Origin: Qingshengfaniella alkalisoli
GTDB taxonomy: Bacteria > Pseudomonadota > Alphaproteobacteria > Rhodobacterales > Rhodobacteraceae
Length of the DNA: 64,000 nucleotides
Direction: 5' to 3'
Assembly: GCF_007855645.1 (NCBI RefSeq)
Contig: NZ_CP042261.1
Coordinates: forward strand, 2,189,501-2,253,500
The notes under the pieces were generated by a model. That model saw only the letters and a list, made by a program, of their open reading frames with translations, was not told where the DNA came from and searched no databases. Shown here one piece after another: positions 32,637 to 39,027 of this stretch; the stretch's first letter is position 1, and each line of letters opens with the position of its first letter. The position numbers were made by a program, and so were the translations under genes.

Positions 32637-33683
32637 ATGGCATTGGGCATGATCCTTCCGCTTATGAGTGCCGCGTTTGCGGGACGCATGGGCGCGTCGT
32701 TCCTCGAGGACTGGGAAGAAGATCGGGACATACGCCGCCAGGGCGAGCGCCAGGGCTCGATCTTCGATCAGCTGGGCCCGGAGTTCAGCGGCGACGACTA
32801 TGCGCAGGCGGCGGCGCGACAGGGCGCGCTCAGCCCGCTCGAGATGCTGCAGCAGGGGTTCACCGATCAGCGGGCCGCGTTCGATGCCGAGCAGGCCATG
32901 GCGCGGCAGCGCGTGGCATCGGGGCCGGGATACATGAACGCAGCACTGAGCCGTGAGCAGTGGGAGACACAGCAGCGAGAACTGGGCGAGATGCGGGAGT
33001 GGACGCGGGCGCAGATGGTGCAGAACGGCACGCCCGGACAGCGCCAGGCGGGAGAGAACCCGTTTACCCCGGGTGTCGTGGTTGACCAGATGACTGAGGC
33101 CTATGTGGACGATATGACCATGACGGCGGCTGAGAGGCTCGCGCAGGAGGCCGCTATGGTGCAGGACCAGGCGACGGTGCAGGGGGCGCAGGATGCTTCT
33201 GCACTGCGCGCCCGTGAGGACGCGATGCTGCGCGAGGACGGGTATGTGGATGATACTTATTTCACACCCGGAAGTCCGGCGCGCGAGTGGGCCGTGGGAG
33301 AGGCCTACAAGGCGCGCGGGGTGGGTGCTGCGCCTAGCCCGCTTGTTCCGGCGATCGATGAAGCACTGCGCGTCTTGGATGGCGTCACGTTCGATCGCGA
33401 TTTTCTGAGCAGCACCGAAGCGGTGAACACCGCCAACTATGTCAATGAGGTCATGGCGCAGCTGCGCATGGATTATTGGCAGAACACCCTGGGGCGGACT
33501 GACGCGCCTGGCGAAAGCGAGATGCGCGAGCTCATGCAGCTGTTCCCACAGGTAGAGGGCAAATGGCAAAACGAGAAGCAGCGCGAGCTGGTGCGGCAGG
33601 TGTTCAAGCGTTCCCGCACACGGGCACAGGGTGGGACACCAAGCGCCGAGCTGCAGGGGTCCGGATGGAATTATGACCAATGA
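32637..33683 (+). CDS. Probable internal virion/ejection protein
   Basis: A 348-residue mostly helical protein with a hydrophobic N-terminus (GMILPLMSAAFAGRMGASF) and many Gln/Ala/Glu-rich amphipathic stretches. It starts three bases after the previous stop and overlaps the next gene by four. Short-tailed phages such as P22 have three ejected proteins in comparable positions; no direct family is recognised. Confidence 0.5.
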   Translation: MALGMILPLMSAAFAGRMGASFLEDWEEDRDIRRQGERQGSIFDQLGPEFSGDDYAQAAARQGALSPLEMLQQGFTDQRAAFDAEQAMARQRVASGPGYMNAALSREQWETQQRELGEMREWTRAQMVQNGTPGQRQAGENPFTPGVVVDQMTEAYVDDMTMTAAERLAQEAAMVQDQATVQGAQDASALRAREDAMLREDGYVDDTYFTPGSPAREWAVGEAYKARGVGAAPSPLVPAIDEALRVLDGVTFDRDFLSSTEAVNTANYVNEVMAQLRMDYWQNTLGRTDAPGESEMRELMQLFPQVEGKWQNEKQRELVRQVFKRSRTRAQGGTPSAELQGSGWNYDQ

Positions 33684-35251
33684 TCGAAACTGCGCATAAC
33701 AGCGAAACCGGGGAATTCGCCGTTCGTCAGCCGGGTCTGGGATGGCAGGTGGTGGATCAAGACACCTATGAGCACGCGCGGCAGATGGCCGAGGCTGGCG
33801 AGCGCAGCCTGCCGGAGAACCTGGTGCGGGAGATCGGCAGCCAGTGGCAGGATTTTGCGGGTACGGTCACTGAGGCCGCTGGCGGCGGCGGTCTGATCGG
33901 TGGCGGTCTGTCTGTTCTGTCTGGTCAATACAGCCAGGCGCAGCGGCCGGGTGCGATGCAGGAGGATCTGCGATCGGCAGGACGGGAGATCCAGCAGGCC
34001 AACGATCCACAGCAGCAGGCGCGGTATGCTCAGTTTCCGGGGATCGGCGCGGGTGCGATGGTGCTGGATCCGACCAACTTTGTGCCGGTAGGTGGTGCGG
34101 CCAAGGGATTGGGGATGGGGCGGCTCGGATCTCGGGCTGGTGAGCGCGTAGTGGGCGAGACGACATCGCGTGTGGTTGGTGCGGCCGAGCAGGTTGTGGC
34201 CCGCACGCGTGGCCGCGTAGCACAGGACGCAGCAGCACAGGAGACAGCGCGGGCGCGAACCCGCAGGGGCGTGGGTGCCCAAGCCAACCCTGATGCGCCT
34301 GCAGCGCCACAGGAGCGCGTGCTGGCAGGCATGCTGACGCCGGACGAAGTAGACGATCTCGCCAACGATCTGGATCTGGGCAAACTGCTGACGCCAGGCG
34401 ATCGGGCAGCGCTGCGGGCTCGGGTCGATACAGACGAGATCCAGCGCGCAGATGCGATGCGGTCGGCCGAGGAGCTGAGCCGCTCGAACGTGGTCACGGA
34501 TCGAGCGCGCGGTGGCGTCAATGAGGTGCGAGACAATGCCGCGAACGCGGCCACGCGGCTGGTCATGAATGAGCTGGGAGAGGGTGCTGCGTTCAGGCTC
34601 ACGGCCGAGAACATGGGCAAGCTGGTCGAACAGTCACAGCAGGTATTCGAGAAGGCTGCGCGCGAGGCGGGGGACATCCCTATTGCGAACAGACGCTATG
34701 CGGAGCTGCAGGACATCGCGGATGACGTGGGGACCGATGATGCGAACGTGATCCAGCGCTACATCGACAACATCACCAAGGACGCCAAGGATCATGCGGA
34801 CGTGCTTCCCAACAAGCTGGTGCGGGACTATCGCACCAAGGTCGGCCGGGCGGCTCAGCGGGCAGCGGCTGGCGACAACTTCGAGCGATCGCTGGCGCTG
34901 CGCGACGTGCAGGAGTGGCTGGACAAGCTGGTTGATGAGCGCGTGTCGGGCGAGACGCGCGAGGCTCTGGCGGAGGCGCGGTATCGGTGGCGCATCATTC
35001 GCGCGCTCGAGGGCAGCACAGCGTCTACGGATGCCGGGGGCAAGGTGAACCTGCCGAGCTTCGTTCGCAGCTATCAGCGGGGCGGGAACCGGTTCTTCAA
35101 GAGCACCGGCAAGGAGGAGAGCAGGGGGCGCGATTTCAGCCGCGCCCTTGAAACGCTGCGGTTCCTGACGGCCAAGGTAGAGCCCGACAGCGGCACCGCG
35201 GGAAGAGTGCTCCACAATCTTGCGGGACGTGTGCCTTTTAGTGGTCGCTAA
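33680..35251 (+). CDS. Probable large internal virion/ejection protein
   Basis: A 523-residue Ala/Arg-rich helical protein with a Gly-rich hydrophobic stretch near residue 58 (AAGGGGLIGGGLSVLSG) and another near 128 (GIGAGAMVLDPTNFVPVGGA), both of which could enter membranes. The rest is charged helix. It is the last gene of the rightward late operon and its stop overlaps the stop of a small leftward gene by three to four bases. Ejection function is inferred. Confidence 0.5.
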   Translation: MIETAHNSETGEFAVRQPGLGWQVVDQDTYEHARQMAEAGERSLPENLVREIGSQWQDFAGTVTEAAGGGGLIGGGLSVLSGQYSQAQRPGAMQEDLRSAGREIQQANDPQQQARYAQFPGIGAGAMVLDPTNFVPVGGAAKGLGMGRLGSRAGERVVGETTSRVVGAAEQVVARTRGRVAQDAAAQETARARTRRGVGAQANPDAPAAPQERVLAGMLTPDEVDDLANDLDLGKLLTPGDRAALRARVDTDEIQRADAMRSAEELSRSNVVTDRARGGVNEVRDNAANAATRLVMNELGEGAAFRLTAENMGKLVEQSQQVFEKAAREAGDIPIANRRYAELQDIADDVGTDDANVIQRYIDNITKDAKDHADVLPNKLVRDYRTKVGRAAQRAAAGDNFERSLALRDVQEWLDKLVDERVSGETREALAEARYRWRIIRALEGSTASTDAGGKVNLPSFVRSYQRGGNRFFKSTGKEESRGRDFSRALETLRFLTAKVEPDSGTAGRVLHNLAGRVPFSGR

Positions 35252-35421
35252 AGGCGATCCTCTAGGGCTTTTACCCGGCGCAGGATGCTGTCCATTTCCG
35301 CGCCGATGGTATCAATAAGGTGCACGTCTTTTTCGGTTAGGCTTTCCTGCGGCTTTTTCTGAAACTTCTGGAACAGGTATGCGCCAACGACGCCGCCTAG
35401 TAGTCCGATGATAAATTCCAT
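35248..35421 (-). CDS. Small single-span membrane protein on the lysogenic strand
   Basis: A 57-residue protein: an N-terminal membrane segment (MEFIIGLLGGVVGAYLFQKF) followed by a charged helical tail ending RRVKALEDRL. GATCAACC precedes the ATG, so the ribosome site is weak. It is convergent with the late operon and lies in line with the lipoprotein and integrase genes, so it may be expressed from the prophage. Function is unknown; superinfection exclusion or anti-holin activity would fit a small membrane protein here. Confidence 0.55.
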   Translation of the reverse strand: MEFIIGLLGGVVGAYLFQKFQKKPQESLTEKDVHLIDTIGAEMDSILRRVKALEDRL

Positions 35422-35430
35422 GGTTGATCC

Positions 35431-35727
35431 TCAGCAGTAAACGGTGCCGTTGGCAGCAGTGCATCTGATTGCGTTGCCGTATTGGTCTGAATGGACACCT
35501 GGGCCGTAGGCGTTGGGCCGGAGCTCAACACCTGGTGCGGTTTGAACCGGGCGACCGTATTGGTCACTTCCAACGCCGGAACCGTATGTGTCTGGGCTGT
35601 AGCCAAACTGCGCATACATGGCGTCCCGGTTCTCAGCGGCGAGCGCGTAGGCGTCGGAATAGGCATCCACCGCCTGCTCACAGCCAGCGACTGCCAGAAT
35701 TCCCAAAACGGGCATCAATTTATTCAT
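35431..35727 (-). CDS. Small repeat-containing lipoprotein
   Basis: A 98-residue lipoprotein: signal peptide MNKLMPVLGILAVAGC with lipobox AVAGC. The mature part has two related units (YGSGVGSDQYGRPVQ and YGPGVHSDQYGNAIRC), and a final Cys. The long upstream open frame is not coding; the ATG at 35727 has AGAAAGAATAGG just before it. It lies between the small membrane protein and the integrase on the same strand, so it may be made in the lysogen and alter the cell surface. An outer-membrane spanin is another possibility. Confidence 0.65.
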   Translation of the reverse strand: MNKLMPVLGILAVAGCEQAVDAYSDAYALAAENRDAMYAQFGYSPDTYGSGVGSDQYGRPVQTAPGVELRPNAYGPGVHSDQYGNAIRCTAANGTVYC

Positions 35728-35731
35728 AATC

Positions 35732-36565
35732 CTATTCTTTCTCTGAAAGTTGATGCAGCTGCGCGGGGCTGATGTGGGTGTATCGTTTGAGGTTTGCCCA
35801 GGAGCGATGCCCTGAGACAGCGGCGACCTGGGGGATTGTCCATCCTCGATCGAACAGGCGCGAGATCCCTTCGTGGCGCAGATCGTGGAGGCGGACGCCG
35901 CGCACCTTCGCGCGCTGGGCGGAGCGCCGGAAGGTTTGCGAGACATAGTCCTGTTTGTACGGGAACACGTACTCGGACGCCCTGGACTGGGCACCGATGA
36001 TCGAGGCCGTGCGGCCGAGCAACGGTATCAGCTGATCGTTGCCGTGCTTTCCGTTCGGGTGCTTGCGATCGCGGATGATCGCGGTGCGGGCAGATAGATC
36101 CACGTCGCGCCACCGCAGCCGTGTGAGCTCGCCCGAGCGCAGGGGCGTGTCTACCAGGGCCGTGAGGATCTCGGGCGGTATGGATCCGGCCCAGTGGTCG
36201 GCGATGCGATCCAGTGCGGGGTCTGCAATGCGTGTCTGCCTTGCCCTGGCTTTGGGTAGCAGTCCCTGCATCGCCAGGTTGGCGATCGCTTGCTTGGCGG
36301 CATCCACCGGCACCTGCAAGCCCCATAAGGTGACACCGGCAGACAGCACGCCGGAGAGCGTGTGCAGGATGTAGCGCTTGCTGAGGGGCGACCGCGGGGA
36401 CGTGAGCGCATAGGTGACGAGCTGAGGGGCTGACACGCTGGATAGGGGTGCATCGCCGAGATCCGCAGCCAGACAGTCCAGCCAATACTCTTTGGTATCC
36501 GACCAGCGCAGGTGCGGGCGGAGTGTAGCGCGGTAAGTGGCGATCAGCGTTCCTAGCGTTTTCAT
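35732..36565 (-). CDS. int: Tyrosine recombinase (prophage integrase)
   Basis: A 277-residue tyrosine recombinase with a short N-terminal arm/core-binding part and a complete catalytic domain: Arg143 (TPLRSGELTRL), a Lys in the beta-hairpin RDRKHPNGKHGND, His227 and Arg230 (LHDLRHEG), His253 (SGHRSW) and Tyr262 (RYTHISP). The ATG at 36565 is preferred to a TTG at 36577. Its 5' end lies 86 bases from attR. It should catalyse integration and, with the Xis-like protein, excision at the 25-bp core. Confidence 0.92.
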   Translation of the reverse strand: MKTLGTLIATYRATLRPHLRWSDTKEYWLDCLAADLGDAPLSSVSAPQLVTYALTSPRSPLSKRYILHTLSGVLSAGVTLWGLQVPVDAAKQAIANLAMQGLLPKARARQTRIADPALDRIADHWAGSIPPEILTALVDTPLRSGELTRLRWRDVDLSARTAIIRDRKHPNGKHGNDQLIPLLGRTASIIGAQSRASEYVFPYKQDYVSQTFRRSAQRAKVRGVRLHDLRHEGISRLFDRGWTIPQVAAVSGHRSWANLKRYTHISPAQLHQLSEKE

Positions 36566-36651
36566 GGTTAGTCCCAATTAGCACGGTTGATTATTAACGC
36601 ATTGATTTAGCTAGATGCTATGATAATGTGACAATACTATCCGCTGATTTT

Positions 36652-36676
36652 GTCGGCTTAAGATTCGGTTAGTCGG
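36652..36676. other. attR: right 25-bp prophage attachment repeat
   Basis: Exact copy of 18703-18727. It carries the second TTAA-N7-TTAG box (36658-36672). Ten bases after the box comes GCTAAG (36683-36688), a possible -10 element for fliL, whose start is at 36719. The 75 bases between this site and the integrase open frame are AT-rich and may hold integrase arm sites. Confidence 0.92.
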
Positions 36677-36688
36677 AATGATGCTAAG
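36658..36688 (+). promoter_or_regulatory. CtrA-like box and -10 element of the fliL operon (inside/next to attR)
   Basis: TTAA (36658-36661), seven bases, TTAG (36669-36672), ten bases, GCTAAG (36683-36688). The TTAA-N7-TTAA form is the known CtrA recognition sequence of alphaproteobacteria. The same spacing is seen before flagellin and sltF in this window. The left part belongs to the phage attachment core. Confidence 0.5.
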
Positions 36689-36718
36689 CGAGTCGCGTTC
36701 ACAATTTCGGGGCGCGTT

Positions 36719-37186
36719 ATGGATAGTTCTCAGCCGGCCAAGAAAAGATCTGGCTTGAAGCCTTTAATCGTTGGCGTTTGCCTTGCCGCTGTGCTGGGCA
36801 GCGGGGCGTTTTACGTTGTGTTCTCAGGCTTGGCAGATGGGCTTTGGGACATCTCGGATAAAGCTGAGGTCGTCGAGCCATTGTCCCCCTTTGCCTTTGT
36901 CCAGATCGAGCCGGTTCAGGTCACCTTGTCGTCGGATGGCATGCTCAGACACTTACGATTCGAGGGGCATCTGGAGGTTGACCCGGGCAGCGCCACACAG
37001 GTCAGCGAGGTCATGCCCAGGATCATGGATGTGTTGAACACCTATTTGCGCGCAGTCGAAATCACCGACCTGGAAGATCCGTCCGGCCTGTCCCGGCTGC
37101 GCGGACAAATGTTGCGCCGTGTGCAGATGGTCACGGGCAGGGGCCAGGTGACAGACCTGCTGATCACGAAATTTCTTGTAAGCTGA
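36719..37186 (+). CDS. fliL: Flagellar basal-body-associated protein FliL
   Basis: A 155-residue FliL with one N-terminal membrane segment (about residues 17-37) and a periplasmic FliL domain (VQIEPVQVTLSSDGMLRHLR; EVMPRIMDVLNTYLRAVEI; end in LLITKFLVS). FliL surrounds the stator and supports torque. It is the first gene after attR and opens the operon that leads to motE and motA. A second FliL-type protein is encoded at 50770-51264. Confidence 0.9.
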   Translation: MDSSQPAKKRSGLKPLIVGVCLAAVLGSGAFYVVFSGLADGLWDISDKAEVVEPLSPFAFVQIEPVQVTLSSDGMLRHLRFEGHLEVDPGSATQVSEVMPRIMDVLNTYLRAVEITDLEDPSGLSRLRGQMLRRVQMVTGRGQVTDLLITKFLVS

Positions 37187-37198
37187 ACGGAGGCCAGA

Positions 37199-37516
37199 AT
37201 GGCATTCATCGCGGATATCCTGCTGATTGCGGGCAGTTTGAGTGCGGCATTGTATTGTGTCGTCCTGTCACGACGTCTGGGGCGGCTTTGCAATCTGGAG
37301 CATGGTATGGGTGGAGCGATATCTGCGTTATCCGCACAGGTCGCAGATCTCAACGCGACGTTGGGGCGGGCGCGTGCCGCGGCGACAAACTCAACCGCTA
37401 CACTATCCGATTCGACCGCTCGTGCCGAAGAAGCCGCCGCAAAGCTGGAACTGCTGCTGGCGTCCTGCCATGATCTGCCTGCTGGTAGGACCGCTGGCAC
37501 GGAGCGGCGCCAATGA
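37199..37516 (+). CDS. Small membrane coiled-coil protein of the flagellar cluster (DUF6468-like)
   Basis: A 105-residue protein with an N-terminal membrane segment (IADILLIAGSLSAALYCVVL) and a coiled-coil region rich in Ala, Thr and Glu. It lies between fliL and motE and overlaps motE by four bases. It resembles the DUF6468 proteins found at this point in alphaproteobacterial flagellar clusters; the function is not established. Confidence 0.7.
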   Translation: MAFIADILLIAGSLSAALYCVVLSRRLGRLCNLEHGMGGAISALSAQVADLNATLGRARAAATNSTATLSDSTARAEEAAAKLELLLASCHDLPAGRTAGTERRQ

Positions 37517-38094
37517 CAGAAAACAAGCTGAAACGCCCTGGCGTCGGTGTGGTGATCGCATCGCTGCTTGTGACTTCCTGCGTGGTCCGCCTCGTCGATG
37601 GTCCGCCGATCGCACTTGCGCGTGAGACCACGGAAACTGACGCAGAGGCACCATCAGAGAAAAGCCTGAGGTCCTGTGTCGGATCTGAAGAGCTCGACCA
37701 GATGATCGCAACAATCCAGATCCGCGAAATGAATGTCGAGCGTGATACCCAAGCCTTGTCAAAGAAACGGCAGGTATTGGAAGAGGCACGCGCAGCGATT
37801 GCCGAGCAACTCGCAATGCTGGAGCAGGCAGAAGCGGAACTCGATACCATGATCGCCAAGGCGCAGTCCGCGGCGGAAACTGATGTGACCCAGCTGACGT
37901 CTGTCTATGCCACGATGAAGCCCAAGGAAGCCTCCGCGATTTTCGAGGAGATGTCCCCGGAATTTGCAGCCGGCTTCCTCGGGCAGATGGCTCCAGATGC
38001 GGCAGCCCGTATTTTTGCCGGGCTTCAGCCGACCACCGCCTATTCAATCAGCGTGATCTTGGCGGGTCGCAATGTCGGAATTCCGGATCAGTAA
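37513..38094 (+). CDS. motE: MotE family motility chaperone
   Basis: A 193-residue protein with an N-terminal membrane/signal segment (about 10-25), a coiled coil (about 65-115) and a C-terminal MgtE-N-like domain (VYATMKPKEASAIFEEMSPE; FLGQMAPDAAARIFAGL). This is the plan of MotE, in rhizobia a periplasmic chaperone for the motility protein MotC. It overlaps the preceding gene and is followed after 63 bases by motA. The large periplasmic protein encoded after motA would be the obvious client. Confidence 0.82.
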   Translation: MTENKLKRPGVGVVIASLLVTSCVVRLVDGPPIALARETTETDAEAPSEKSLRSCVGSEELDQMIATIQIREMNVERDTQALSKKRQVLEEARAAIAEQLAMLEQAEAELDTMIAKAQSAAETDVTQLTSVYATMKPKEASAIFEEMSPEFAAGFLGQMAPDAAARIFAGLQPTTAYSISVILAGRNVGIPDQ

Positions 38095-38157
38095 CGGGCT
38101 GTAAAGCTTCGCGGGCTACAGCTTCGAGAGAAGAACACCTAAGCGGGAAAGCATGTC

Positions 38158-39027
38158 ATGGCGGGAATTCTGGGTATCGGGTTGATCTTCGTGATGGTCT
38201 TTGGCGGCTACCTTTTGGCGGGGGGACAGCTGCCCATCATCCTACATTCTCTGCCCCATGAGATGATGATTATCGGCGGCGCGGCCGTGGGATCTTTCGT
38301 GATCGCCAATGATTTCGCGACCATCAGGCATACGATCAAGGATCTGGCAAAGGTATTCAAAGGCCCGCATTGGAAAACTTCGGATTACCGTGATCTGTTA
38401 TGTTTGCTGTCCGAACTCATCCGGCTTGCGAAGCAGAACCAGATCGATCTGGAAGCCCATATCGAAGCGCCGTCACAATCGTCGATTTTTCAGCGATATC
38501 CACGCATCCTGGCAGACAAGGAAGCGATCAATCTGATGTGCGATACGCTCAGATCTGCGTCGATGAACTACGACGACCCGCGGCAGGTCGAAGAGATTCT
38601 GGAAAAGCGGATGGACGCGAACCTGCATCGCGCAATGCATTCGAGTCATGCATTGCAAACCATGGCAGACGGCCTTCCAGCGCTGGGAATCGTTGCAGCT
38701 GTTCTGGGGGTGATCAAGACGATGGGGTCCATAGATCAGCCACCGCAGGTGCTTGGTAAGCTGATCGGCGGTGCCTTGGTGGGCACCTTCCTGGGCGTGT
38801 TTCTGGCCTATGGGCTGGTTGGACCATTTGCGGCACGGGTGAAAGCGGCCGTGGAGGAAGACGACCACTTCTACCAGCTCATTCGTGAAGTTCTTGTGGC
38901 GAATCTGCACAAGCACCCAACGAACATATGCATCGAGGTCGGACGCCAGGCGACGCCTGGCCCGATGCGCGCAAGCTTTACCGATCTGGAGGAGGCCATC
39001 AGGGAATCAAGAAAGGCTGCGGCATGA
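38158..39027 (+). CDS. motA: Flagellar stator protein MotA
   Basis: A 289-residue MotA with four membrane segments (about 4-22, 33-50, 170-190, 200-222) and a large cytoplasmic loop carrying the charged residues that act on FliG. The segment ADGLPALGIVAAVLGVIKTM followed by GSIDQPPQVLGKLIGGALVG is highly conserved. It forms the proton-driven stator with MotB, whose gene is not in this window. The stop overlaps the next start (ATGA). Confidence 0.95.
   Translation: MAGILGIGLIFVMVFGGYLLAGGQLPIILHSLPHEMMIIGGAAVGSFVIANDFATIRHTIKDLAKVFKGPHWKTSDYRDLLCLLSELIRLAKQNQIDLEAHIEAPSQSSIFQRYPRILADKEAINLMCDTLRSASMNYDDPRQVEEILEKRMDANLHRAMHSSHALQTMADGLPALGIVAAVLGVIKTMGSIDQPPQVLGKLIGGALVGTFLGVFLAYGLVGPFAARVKAAVEEDDHFYQLIREVLVANLHKHPTNICIEVGRQATPGPMRASFTDLEEAIRESRKAAA

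Larger units (their letters stand above)
18703..36676. mobile_element. Compact (about 18 kb) podovirus-like prophage integrated between fliF and fliL
   Basis: The block is bounded by a perfect 25-bp direct repeat and carries in order: an Xis-like gene, VRR-NUC nuclease, small Cys-rich and membrane proteins, a replication initiator with an iteron origin, then terminase, portal, scaffold, SU10-type capsid, an Acb2-like protein, M15 peptidase, adaptor, tail fibre, holin/spanin-like proteins, a nozzle-like protein, three likely ejection proteins, and on the opposite strand a small membrane protein, a lipoprotein and the integrase. All genes look intact. Removing it would leave a 125-bp fliF-fliL intergenic region with a single core repeat. 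No tail-tube, tape-measure, polymerase or CI-like repressor genes were found. Confidence 0.93.

Noticed and set aside
32223-33680. 485-codon minus-strand frame opposite two late prophage genes
   Set aside because: Leu/His/Arg-rich shadow translation; the plus-strand genes have coupled starts and stops and fit the late operon.
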